64,000 nucleotides of DNA from Lachnospiraceae bacterium (GTDB taxonomy: Bacteria; Bacillota; Clostridia; Lachnospirales; Lachnospiraceae): NCBI GenBank assembly GCA_017476665.1, contig JAFUZJ010000040.1:62001-126000 (forward strand). Reading direction: 5' to 3'. The notes below the pieces were generated by a model. That model made no database searches. It was given only the letters and a program-made list of their open reading frames with translations, and was not told the DNA's origin. The position numbers were made by a program, and so were the translations under genes. Positions within the stretch are counted from its first letter, which is position 1, and every line of letters begins with the position of its first letter. Of this stretch, positions 16,870 to 24,838 are shown in pieces.

Positions 16870-18768
16870 ATGGAACAATTTACATACTCACCCATCGGTG
16901 ACGTACTTACAATAATCATAACCTGTATACTGCTGACTCAGATTACGGCAGGACATACGAAGCGCAATTCCGGCTATGCATATTTTCTGCAGATGATCCT
17001 GTTTACCATCATTGCTGCAGTCACCAGCCTGATCTATTATATCGTGCTGGCCGCTTATGGCGACCGGATGCCTGTGGGTTATTATTTGCTGAATGTAGTT
17101 CATTATATCGGGCTGTTTACGATACTGGCACTGAATGTACTCTATCTGGCGCGTCTGGTGTCCCTGCAGGGCACCCCTATGAAAGTCATCCGCATCGCAA
17201 GCCATAGCGGACTGATCATTTTCTCCATCCTGGAATTTGCATCGAATTATCTTTCTTTTATTGTGCCCGCCCTCATGGTACTGCACGGTAAATTGATCTC
17301 TGTTTTTGCGTTTGTGCTGTTCATCAGTCTGATCCTGTGGATTCTCATCGCCAAACGCTCCCGGATCGTGCGTCTGGTATACACCCGGCTGATCATCACA
17401 TATCTGTTCTGCCTGCTGGTGCTCGGTGTACAGGGACGTCATGGCCAGACCTCCTTCACCACAGCGATCTACCTGCTGCCGATCTTACAACTGATCCACT
17501 TCCTGCACCCGACTCCCTTTGACGCGGAATCCGGTGCTTTTGATGAATCGGCTTTTAAAAATATGATTACGACAAGTTACAGAAAACAGGAAAAACTGTT
17601 TTTTGCCTGTCTGCACCTTTATGATTACGAAGATATCCGGAATTTTCCGGATGAGATGCGTTTCGAGATCTACCACTTTTATTCCGATCTGGTGAAACGT
17701 GGAGAATTGTTCCAGCTGCAGCAGGGACGCATGATCCTGGTTTTCAAAGAGAAATATAATAGAAATCCCGAGGCAGTCCTGCAGCGGATCGTGGATTCTT
17801 TCCAGAAGCTCTACGCTCAGTATCATGCAGATTTCAGAGTAATCTTGATGGAATCCGTGGACAGTCTGAGTGAGAAAAATCATTACGTACGGTTCATCAA
17901 CTTTCTGGAGGAGCGGATCTCCAAGAATGATTTTCACCGGGTGACGGAGCAGGATATTCAGGACTTCACCAGATGGCAGTATATTTTGAAACAGCTGGAT
18001 GACATCGCGACCAAACAGGATCTGGACGATCCCCGCGTGCTGGTCTATTGCCAGCCGGTCTATAATGTGACCACGAAGATTTATGATACGGCAGAGGCGC
18101 TGATGCGCGTGAAGCTGCCTGAGACAGGTCTGCTGTTCCCGGATCAGTTCATCACCCTGGCGGAAAACCACGGTTACATCCATGCCATGAGCCTCATCCT
18201 CTTGAACAAGACCTGTCAGGCCATCAGGGAACTGATGGCGCAGGACAAGGTGATCAAGCGAGTGTCTGTGAATTTTTCCATTGAGCAGCTGCGGCTTGAC
18301 AGTTTCTGCGAGGACGTGGTCCGGGTGATCCGGGCGAATGATGTTCCCTTTGAGAAAATTGCCGTCGAACTCACAGAGAGCCAGAATGAAACCGATTTTG
18401 AGATGGTGCGGGATAAGATCCGCCAGCTGAAAGAATACGGCATCACCTTCTATCTGGACGACTTCGGCACGGGCTATTCCAACATGGAGCGAATCATGGA
18501 GCTGCCCTTTGACATTATCAAATTTGACCGCAGCATGGTCATCGAGTCTGCCCAGAACAAGAATTCGGAGTTTATGGTAAACACCTTTGCCGATATGTTC
18601 CGCAAGCTGGATTACGATGTACTGTATGAGGGCGTGGAGGATGAGAGCGACGAGATCCGCTGCATCCGCATGCTGGCAGGCTATTTGCAGGGGTATAAAT
18701 ATTCCCGTCCGATCGAGATCGCCAAATTAGTGAACTTTCTATCGTCTCAGGCAGAGACTACAGCATAG
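16870..18768 (+). CDS. Membrane c-di-GMP phosphodiesterase (7TM, degenerate GGDEF, EAL)
   Basis: A 632-residue protein. About seven hydrophobic helices (residues 10-205) form an N-terminal sensor. A degenerate GGDEF-like domain without the signature follows (about 215-370), then an EAL domain (about 385-625). The EAL catalytic set is intact: E409 in AEALMRV, N in VNFS, E in ELTES, DD in LDDFG, K in IKFDRS, E in YEGVE, and Q in GYLQGY. Hydrolysis of c-di-GMP to pGpG is expected, which usually favours motility. The ATG at 16870 is chosen because GGAGG (16857-16861) sits nine bases before it; an earlier ATG at 16855 overlaps that site. A PilZ gene follows by 26 bases. Confidence 0.9.
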   Translation: MEQFTYSPIGDVLTIIITCILLTQITAGHTKRNSGYAYFLQMILFTIIAAVTSLIYYIVLAAYGDRMPVGYYLLNVVHYIGLFTILALNVLYLARLVSLQGTPMKVIRIASHSGLIIFSILEFASNYLSFIVPALMVLHGKLISVFAFVLFISLILWILIAKRSRIVRLVYTRLIITYLFCLLVLGVQGRHGQTSFTTAIYLLPILQLIHFLHPTPFDAESGAFDESAFKNMITTSYRKQEKLFFACLHLYDYEDIRNFPDEMRFEIYHFYSDLVKRGELFQLQQGRMILVFKEKYNRNPEAVLQRIVDSFQKLYAQYHADFRVILMESVDSLSEKNHYVRFINFLEERISKNDFHRVTEQDIQDFTRWQYILKQLDDIATKQDLDDPRVLVYCQPVYNVTTKIYDTAEALMRVKLPETGLLFPDQFITLAENHGYIHAMSLILLNKTCQAIRELMAQDKVIKRVSVNFSIEQLRLDSFCEDVVRVIRANDVPFEKIAVELTESQNETDFEMVRDKIRQLKEYGITFYLDDFGTGYSNMERIMELPFDIIKFDRSMVIESAQNKNSEFMVNTFADMFRKLDYDVLYEGVEDESDEIRCIRMLAGYLQGYKYSRPIEIAKLVNFLSSQAETTA

Positions 18769-18794
18769 TTGAACAGAAAGAGAGTATTCCTGAT

Positions 18795-19448
18795 ATGTTT
18801 TTGAGCGAGGTAAAAAGAGGGGCGTCAGTTAATCTGACCGTAAAAAATAAAGCAGGCGCGTCCGCCATTTTCCAGACGACCGCCCTGGAGGGTAACCGCA
18901 GCGGAACCAACCATGCGTTGGTGGTCAATTGTATCAAACACGGCGGAAAAGTGGTCAGCTTCGAGGGTTTTTCCGTGACTGCGGATATCAATCTGCCCGG
19001 CGAAGACGATCGAAAGGTAAAATATCTGATCAGCAATATCGCTCTTCTGAAGCGGGGAAATCAGACCTATCATGTGCTCTATTCCCACGACAACGCATCC
19101 CCGAAGGACAGACGTGATGCGATCCGTGTGCCTTTGGACGAGCCGGCCAATATCAGGATCGGCGACCGCGCACCGATCACCGTCCGCACGAAAGATGTAT
19201 CCATATCCGGTATCGCTTTCTATATTCCGGGCAGCGTGACCGTAAAGGAAAACGAGCCGGTGGAAGCCGCCTTCTCCTGCGCTGCCCTGAATGCGACCTA
19301 CAAGGTCTCCGCGTCGGTGGCCCGCATGGAAAAACAGCCCGACGGTCGAATTCTCATCGGCTGCAGGCTGAGTACGTTCAACAAAAGTATTGTGGCACTG
19401 GTCACCTTTTTGGCCAGAAAACAGGGAATCCCGATGCCGTCGCTGTAA
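18795..19448 (+). CDS. PilZ domain c-di-GMP-binding protein
   Basis: A 217-residue soluble protein with an N-terminal YcgR-like beta domain (residues 1-95) and a C-terminal PilZ domain. The c-di-GMP-binding motifs are visible: RRDAIR (106-111) and DVSISG (134-139). Such two-domain proteins act as flagellar brakes or control surface polymer synthesis when c-di-GMP is high. Its position behind an EAL phosphodiesterase places sensor and effector of the second messenger in one operon. It ends 25 bases before the convergent peroxidase fusion gene, with no clear terminator between. Confidence 0.9.
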   Translation: MFLSEVKRGASVNLTVKNKAGASAIFQTTALEGNRSGTNHALVVNCIKHGGKVVSFEGFSVTADINLPGEDDRKVKYLISNIALLKRGNQTYHVLYSHDNASPKDRRDAIRVPLDEPANIRIGDRAPITVRTKDVSISGIAFYIPGSVTVKENEPVEAAFSCAALNATYKVSASVARMEKQPDGRILIGCRLSTFNKSIVALVTFLARKQGIPMPSL

Positions 19449-19473
19449 CGATCACTGTGACGGTATCTACCGA

Positions 19474-20601
19474 CTACAGGGCTCTTTCCACAGCCTGTTC
19501 CACAATTTCCGTTCCCGCGTCGGCCTCAAAGCGGGCGATGACTTTCCCCTTCCGATCCACCAGAAACTTGGTGAAATTCCATTTAATGTCACTGTTATAC
19601 TGATATTCCGGGTCTGCCTGCGCAGCCTTTTTCTCCATGAAAAGGCTTTCTTTTGAATTGCGCAGAAATCCCCCGAAGCTCTGTCGCTTCTTCAGATATG
19701 CAAACAATTCCGTCTGTTTTTCCCCGTTCACCTCTATCTTTTTAAACTGCGGAAACGAAATATCGTAGCGTGCGGTACAGAAGGCATGAATCTCCTCATC
19801 CGTGCCGGGCGCCTGATGTCCAAACTGATCACAGGGGAAATCCAGGATTTCTAGTCCGTCCTTGTGGTACTTGCGATACATATTTTCCAGTGCTTCATAC
19901 TGCGGCGTAAAGCCGCAGCCGGTGGCGGAATTAAAGATCAGCATCACTTTACCGCGATATCCGGACAGGTCTGTCAGGCTTCCGTCAGCCCGCAGCACCG
20001 GGAGTCTGTAAATCGGACTTCCCACCAGAAAATTCTCGGTCTCCTCTATGATATCTACAATATTCCGCAGATCCGTCTGCAGGTCGCCGGTCTCCAGCGA
20101 ATGATTCGCCCCTTCAAATTTGCGGTAATTCATCTTTTTATCCACACAGAGTTTTTCTATGGTGTCCACCTGGATAAACGGATCCTGCTGGCCAAAGAAT
20201 ACCAGTCCTCTCTCCGCCCCTAAGCCGTTGTCATCCACCAGCGAAAAGGTCTGCTCCAACGGTGTAAAATAGACCTGTCTCGCCGGGATCCGATTCCTCG
20301 CCGCATAGACACTGGCCGCCACCGTACCGATACTCTTCGAGACGAAAATGATATCCTCTCTGTCCGAAAAATCCACTGTTTTCAACTGCTTCTCCGCTTC
20401 TTCGGAAGCAATGGAAAAAGCCTGCAGCATCGTTTTTCGATCCTGCAGGGCCTTTTTGTCGATTCCCTGAAAACAGCCCTCCGGAAACCGGATCTCCACA
20501 ACCTCATAATCATGCTGTCTCGCAATCTTCTTCGCATAATAGAGCAGTGGCTTATCCGTGTGGTACCCGATTCCCGGAAAAATGACCACAAGTTTTCCCA
20601 T
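19474..20601 (-). CDS. Alpha/beta-hydrolase domain fused to Cys-type glutathione peroxidase
   Basis: A 375-residue two-domain protein. Residues 1-185 look like an alpha/beta hydrolase with a possible triad S90 (VSKSIGT), D140 (GQQDPF) and H167 (GANHSLE). Residues 195-375 are a glutathione peroxidase-family domain with peroxidatic C229 (SATGCGFTPQYEAL), Q259, W341 and N342. C275 sits where the resolving Cys of thioredoxin-dependent plant and insect enzymes lies. Cysteine replaces selenocysteine. It probably reduces peroxides using thioredoxin; the hydrolase role is unknown. It is the last gene of the cysK-rrf2 operon, consistent with thiol or redox control. Confidence 0.85.
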   Translation of the reverse strand: MGKLVVIFPGIGYHTDKPLLYYAKKIARQHDYEVVEIRFPEGCFQGIDKKALQDRKTMLQAFSIASEEAEKQLKTVDFSDREDIIFVSKSIGTVAASVYAARNRIPARQVYFTPLEQTFSLVDDNGLGAERGLVFFGQQDPFIQVDTIEKLCVDKKMNYRKFEGANHSLETGDLQTDLRNIVDIIEETENFLVGSPIYRLPVLRADGSLTDLSGYRGKVMLIFNSATGCGFTPQYEALENMYRKYHKDGLEILDFPCDQFGHQAPGTDEEIHAFCTARYDISFPQFKKIEVNGEKQTELFAYLKKRQSFGGFLRNSKESLFMEKKAAQADPEYQYNSDIKWNFTKFLVDRKGKVIARFEADAGTEIVEQAVERAL

Positions 20602-20617
20602 TCAGACAATTCCTTTC

Positions 20618-21058
20618 CTATATGCTGTAGTCCAATGCCTCCAGCCGCTTCTTGCGGCGGTTTACCAGATCGGCGATTGTCACATTGTCGACCACATTGT
20701 CGATGGCCCGGGCCAGTTCCCGCCAGACTTCCAGCGTCTCACAGGTATCGCATCTCTCGCAGGCTTCCGCTCCCTCATCCAGGCAGGCCACCGGTGCCAG
20801 ACTGCCCTCCGTCACCCGCAGGATCATACCTACCGTATAATTCTCCGGCGCTTTGGAGAGACGATATCCTCCCTGAGCCCCGCGTACACTGTTTACAAAG
20901 CCGGCTCTGCTTAACGCCGCAATGATCTGCTCCAGGTATTTCTCGGAGATATCCTGCCTCGCCGCAATATCCTTTACTTTGATACATTCTCCGGTGTTGT
21001 TCAACGCCAGGTCGAGCATCACCCTCACAGCATACCTGCCTTTTGTCGAAATTTTCAT
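20618..21058 (-). CDS. Rrf2 family transcriptional regulator (CymR/IscR-like)
   Basis: A 146-residue winged-helix regulator with the Rrf2 opening MKISTKGRYAVRVMLDLA and recognition helix region SEKYLEQIIAALSRAG. Four cysteines (C92, C100, C103, C106) sit in the segment where IscR ligates its Fe-S cluster, so cluster binding is possible. Linkage to cysK suggests a CymR-type role in cysteine metabolism. It is the middle gene of the cysK-rrf2-peroxidase operon, and the palindrome at 22063-22079 may be its operator, giving autoregulation. The ribosome site is AGAGGGGG. Confidence 0.88.
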   Translation of the reverse strand: MKISTKGRYAVRVMLDLALNNTGECIKVKDIAARQDISEKYLEQIIAALSRAGFVNSVRGAQGGYRLSKAPENYTVGMILRVTEGSLAPVACLDEGAEACERCDTCETLEVWRELARAIDNVVDNVTIADLVNRRKKRLEALDYSI

Positions 21059-21072
21059 CGTTTCCCCCTCTT

Positions 21073-22011
21073 TTACTCTTCTGTGAACATCGGTGTGGAC
21101 AGATATCTGTCACCGGAATCGGGAAGCAGCGCCACAATGGTCTTTCCGGCATTCTCGGGTCTCTGCGCCAGAACCTGCGCCGCATATACCGCTGCACCGG
21201 AAGTAATTCCCACCAGAATTCCCTCTCTATGGGCAATCGCTCTGCCTGTGGAGAATGCCTGATCCGTCGTAACGGTGATGATCTCATCATACACCTGGGT
21301 ATTCAGCACGGAAGGCACAAAACCTGCTCCGATTCCCTGCAGCTTATGGGGTCCGGGCTGTCCTCCGGACAAAACAGGCGAGTCGGCGGGTTCCACTGCC
21401 ACCACTTTGATCCCGGGATTCTTGGACTTAAGGTACGCACCCACGCCTGTCACGGTACCGCCGGTGCCTACACCTGCCACAAAGATATCCACTTTTCCGT
21501 CGGTGTCCTCCCAGATCTCCGGTCCTGTCGTTGCTGCATGCGCCGCAGGATTTGCCGCATTGTCAAATTGTCCCAGGATGACTGCACCCGGAATGCTCTT
21601 CTCCAGCTCCTGGGCTTTAGCGATCGCGCCTTTCATTCCCTTGGCCCCTTCCGTCAGCACCAGTTCCGCGCCATATGCCTTCAGCAGATTCCTGCGCTCC
21701 ACGCTCATGGTCTCGGGCAGTGTCAATATGGTGCGATAGCCCTTCGCCGCGCCCACACTTGCCAGACCGATGCCGGTGTTGCCTGAAGTGGGCTCAATGA
21801 TCACGGAACCTTCCTTTAAAATTCCCTTTTTCTCTGCGTCCTCCACCATCGCCAAAGCAATCCTGTCCTTTACGCTTCCGGCCGGATTGAAATACTCCAA
21901 CTTCGCCAGGATTGTTGCGTTCTCAATCCCTTCCGCCTTGCTGTAATTGGAAATTTTCAGTAACGGTGTCCGTCCGATCAGTTCGGTTGCCTTTGTATAA
22001 GTTTTACCCAT
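21073..22011 (-). CDS. cysK: Cysteine synthase A (O-acetylserine sulfhydrylase)
   Basis: A 312-residue PLP enzyme making L-cysteine from O-acetylserine and sulfide. PLP lysine K48 lies in NPAGSVKDR; the substrate loop TSGNTG and the phosphate-binding GTGGT motif are present, and the length is normal. The ATG at 22011 is preferred because GAGGAGG (22021-22027) is nine bases upstream; the in-frame ATG at 22017 is too close. It heads an operon with an Rrf2 regulator and a peroxidase fusion, from a TTGACA promoter with a palindrome just downstream. Confidence 0.95.
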   Translation of the reverse strand: MGKTYTKATELIGRTPLLKISNYSKAEGIENATILAKLEYFNPAGSVKDRIALAMVEDAEKKGILKEGSVIIEPTSGNTGIGLASVGAAKGYRTILTLPETMSVERRNLLKAYGAELVLTEGAKGMKGAIAKAQELEKSIPGAVILGQFDNAANPAAHAATTGPEIWEDTDGKVDIFVAGVGTGGTVTGVGAYLKSKNPGIKVVAVEPADSPVLSGGQPGPHKLQGIGAGFVPSVLNTQVYDEIITVTTDQAFSTGRAIAHREGILVGITSGAAVYAAQVLAQRPENAGKTIVALLPDSGDRYLSTPMFTEE

Positions 22012-22062
22012 AATCATGATCCTCCTCGCTTTAGAGATTTTCAATGTTTTATTTTTGTAATT

Positions 22063-22079
22063 CCTACTATCTTAGTAGG
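22063..22079. promoter_or_regulatory. Perfect palindrome at cysK start, candidate Rrf2 operator
   Basis: CCTACTA, three bases, TAGTAGG: a perfect 7+7 dyad. It lies about 8-25 bases past the predicted cysK transcription start, a typical repressor position. The Rrf2 gene of the same operon is the obvious candidate ligand. Confidence 0.65.
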
Positions 22080-22093
22080 TTTGTTATGAATTG

Positions 22094-22122
22094 ATGTTAC
22101 TACAGTTTTCAGGATATGTCAA
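22094..22122 (-). promoter_or_regulatory. Sigma-A promoter of cysK operon
   Basis: Minus-strand TTGACA (22117-22122), a 17-base spacer and TAACAT (22094-22099). Confidence 0.75.
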
Positions 22123-22131
22123 CACATTTTT

Positions 22132-22160
22132 TTGACATTCCCTTCTTTTTTATATATACT
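22132..22160 (+). promoter_or_regulatory. Sigma-A promoter of aroA
   Basis: TTGACA (22132-22137), a 17-base spacer and TATACT (22155-22160), divergent from and only 10 bases away from the cysK -35 box. Confidence 0.8.
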
Positions 22161-22216
22161 CAATATGAGTTTGAGTTGCCGGCTCCTACAGCCGGAACGG
22201 AAAAGGAACCGACACT

Positions 22217-23587
22217 ATGCAGATTACAAAAATTCATTCCAAACATTATGATCCGTCTCTCGATCTTTATCATGTACCGTGCCTGCAGGGGATGACCTCC
22301 GAGGGATCCGTCCCCGTCACAGTGCGCGTACCCGGTTCAAAAAGCATCACCAATCGGGCATTGTTGCTGGCCACGTTGGCGGAAGGCACATCCACACTGA
22401 AAGGAGTCCTGTTTTCAGATGATTCCAGGCATTTCTTAAGCTGCATCCAGACCTTGGGATTCGAAACCTCCGTGGACGAGGCAGGAAAGGTCATCACCGT
22501 CACGGGGCACGGAGGCAGTGTACCGAAGCCGGAAGCTTCCCTGGATGTGGGCAGCGCGGGCACGGCGGCCCGTTTTCTCACCGCCTATCTGGGAATTTCC
22601 CACGGCACCTATCACATGGATGCCTCCCCCCAGATGCGCCGTCGGCCCATGGCGCCGCTGTTGGCCTCACTGCGGGAGCTGGGATGCGAGATCACCTGCG
22701 AAAATGAGGACGGATTTTTTCCTTTTATAATCAGAAGCAACGGATTCGGACAAAATGAGATCCGCATCAACATCGACAGCAGCAGTCAGTTTCTGAGCGC
22801 ACTGCTGATTGCCTCCAATCTTGCACCGGATACCTTCCGGATCCGGGTAGATGGCTCCCATGGCATGTCATATATTGATATGACGCGGAATATGATGGAA
22901 CAATTCGGCGTGACCGCATCCCGGCAGACATCCGACACTTTTATCACGGAAGCGGGGCAGAAATACCGTGCCCGGTCGTATCAGATTGAGCCGGATGTAT
23001 CCGCTGCCTGCTACTTTTACGCCTGTGCGCCTTTGCTGCACATACCTGTACTGGTGGAACACGTGCATTTTGATTCTCTGCAGGGGGATGTGGCATTTCT
23101 GCGCATTTTGGAGCGCATGGGCTGCACCCTGGAGGAAACCGAACGCGGCATTATTGTCTTCCCGTCTACAGGAAAATTGCACGGCATCACCGCCGATCTG
23201 TCCGCCTGCTCCGATCAGGCAATCACGCTGGCCGCCATTGCACCCTTTGCGGATGCACCTACCACGATCACCGGCATCGGTCACATCCGACTGCAGGAGA
23301 GCGACCGCATGCAGGCCATTATGAACGAACTGACCAAAATGGGCATCCGATGTGAAATGATCCGGACAGACAGTTCCGCGGAGCCCGACAGCCTCAGAAT
23401 CTATCCCGGCACTCCCAGTCCCTGCATCCTGGATACCTACGAGGATCACCGCATGGCAATGGGATTTTCATTGATCGGACTGTGTGTCCCGGGCATTTCC
23501 ATAAAAGACCCGGCATGCTGTGCCAAAACATTTGAAAATTATTTTCAGGTGCTGGAGGAAACAATTGTAAAAAAATTTAAAATATGA
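22217..23587 (+). CDS. aroA: 3-Phosphoshikimate 1-carboxyvinyltransferase (EPSP synthase)
   Basis: A 456-residue shikimate-pathway enzyme transferring enolpyruvyl from PEP to shikimate-3-phosphate. The motif VPGSKSITNRALLLATLAEG is typical, DVGSAGTAARFLTAYL contains the PEP-binding region, and RLQESDRMQAI and YEDHRMAMGFS are the C-terminal signatures. It carries about 30 extra N-terminal residues ahead of the usual start; the in-frame ATG has only a modest AAAGGAA ribosome site. It stands alone here rather than in an aro operon and is followed by a carbamate-kinase-like gene. Confidence 0.95.
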   Translation: MQITKIHSKHYDPSLDLYHVPCLQGMTSEGSVPVTVRVPGSKSITNRALLLATLAEGTSTLKGVLFSDDSRHFLSCIQTLGFETSVDEAGKVITVTGHGGSVPKPEASLDVGSAGTAARFLTAYLGISHGTYHMDASPQMRRRPMAPLLASLRELGCEITCENEDGFFPFIIRSNGFGQNEIRINIDSSSQFLSALLIASNLAPDTFRIRVDGSHGMSYIDMTRNMMEQFGVTASRQTSDTFITEAGQKYRARSYQIEPDVSAACYFYACAPLLHIPVLVEHVHFDSLQGDVAFLRILERMGCTLEETERGIIVFPSTGKLHGITADLSACSDQAITLAAIAPFADAPTTITGIGHIRLQESDRMQAIMNELTKMGIRCEMIRTDSSAEPDSLRIYPGTPSPCILDTYEDHRMAMGFSLIGLCVPGISIKDPACCAKTFENYFQVLEETIVKKFKI

Positions 23588-23593
23588 TATACT
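23565..23593 (+). promoter_or_regulatory. Sigma-A promoter of the carbamate-kinase-like gene
   Basis: TTGTAA (23565-23570), a 17-base spacer and TATACT (23588-23593), overlapping the aroA stop; the leader is about 30 bases. Confidence 0.65.
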
Positions 23594-23630
23594 TATTTTC
23601 TAAAAACACTATCACAAACGAGGCAATCTT

Positions 23631-24566
23631 ATGAGCAAAAAAAAAGTTGTGGTTTCTTTGGGACATGAAGCATTAGGCTATACGACCTTGGAGCAGATGG
23701 ATGCGGTCAAGGTCACTGCCAAAGCTCTTGCCGATCTAGTCGAGGCAGATTATCAGCTGACGATCACCCATTCTAACGGTCCCCAGGTAAGTATGATCCA
23801 TAAAGCAATGACAGAGCTGCGGCGTGTCTATATCGATTACACGCCAGCGCCTATGTACGTGTGCTCCGCCATGAGCCAGGGCTATGTGGGATATGATATT
23901 CAGAGCGCATTGCGCGCGGAGCTGGTGAGCCGCGGTATCTCAAAGCCCGTGAGCACCATCCTCACCCAGGTTACGGTAGATCCCTACGACGAAGCTTTTT
24001 ATGAGCCCACCAAAGTGATCGGACGCTATATGTCCAAAGAGGACGCCGAGGTCGAGCGGGGAAAGGGCAATTACGTGAAAGAGACTCCCGGCAAAGGCTT
24101 CCGCCGCGTGGTGGCAGCTCCCAAGCCCATTGATATCGTGGAAATAGAAGCCATCCGCACTCTGGCAGATGCCGATCAGGTAGTCATTGCCTGCGGCGGC
24201 GGCGGAATTCCCGTCATCGAACAGAAGGGAATCCTGAAGGGCGCTTCCGCTGTGATCGAGAAGGATGCAATTGCCGGGAAACTGGCTTCCGAATTAAAAA
24301 CCGAGGAACTGATCATCCTGACAAATGTAGAGTATGTCTATCGGAATTTCAACACACCCGAACAGACTCCGATTCCTTTGATGACAGTTGCTGAAGCTAA
24401 GAAACTGATTGCGGAAGATCAATTTGAGACCGGCACAATGCTGCCTAAGATTGAAGCTGCGATTGCCTACCTGGATGCCGTACCTTCCGGTAAGGTCCTG
24501 ATCACCTCCATGTCCTGCGTGAAGGATGCACTCAAAGGGAAAAAAGGTACCATAATCACAGCCTGA
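23631..24566 (+). CDS. arcC: Carbamate kinase family protein
   Basis: A 311-residue amino-acid-kinase-fold protein. Carbamate kinase makes ATP from carbamoyl phosphate and ADP. Family landmarks are SNGPQVS (usually GNGPQVG), VTVDPYDEAF, ACGGGGIPV, and EKDAIAGKLA before the Thr-Asn-Val-Glu strand. The N-terminal phosphate loop reads LGHEALG rather than the common GGNALG, so this belongs to a divergent branch. An ornithine carbamoyltransferase gene lies 24 kb away, but no arginine deiminase gene is adjacent. The reaction is likely but not certain for this branch. Confidence 0.85.
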   Translation: MSKKKVVVSLGHEALGYTTLEQMDAVKVTAKALADLVEADYQLTITHSNGPQVSMIHKAMTELRRVYIDYTPAPMYVCSAMSQGYVGYDIQSALRAELVSRGISKPVSTILTQVTVDPYDEAFYEPTKVIGRYMSKEDAEVERGKGNYVKETPGKGFRRVVAAPKPIDIVEIEAIRTLADADQVVIACGGGGIPVIEQKGILKGASAVIEKDAIAGKLASELKTEELIILTNVEYVYRNFNTPEQTPIPLMTVAEAKKLIAEDQFETGTMLPKIEAAIAYLDAVPSGKVLITSMSCVKDALKGKKGTIITA

Positions 24567-24708
24567 TTTACTTTTTTCGACTTTATATTATTTTTAAATT
24601 TTCTTAAAGCGCAAAATATAGCAAAGGCACCCTCCGGGTAGCCACTAGATATTGTAAAATAGGCTGATTTTTTGATTTTTTGTAAGCAATTACATCAATT
24701 CCTGTCTA

Positions 24709-24737
24709 TTGACATCCTTCGGGATTTTATTTATACT
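24709..24737 (+). promoter_or_regulatory. Sigma-A promoter of the SHOCT-repeat protein
   Basis: TTGACA (24709-24714), a 17-base spacer and TATACT (24732-24737). The leader is about 95 bases and holds a small GAAC/GTTC hairpin. Confidence 0.8.
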
Positions 24738-24838
24738 AATATGGTAAAATAGTTTTGGGATTTAGTATGCTTTATGATAGGACTTGAACCAAAGAGTTCT
24801 ATTCAAATATATCAGAATGAGAAGTGAGGCGAAAGCAT

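Noticed and set aside
24615-24665. c-di-GMP (GEMM) riboswitch
   Set aside because: A short GCAAAGGC and CCTCCGGGTAGCC stretch recalls part of the aptamer, but the second stem and core are missing.
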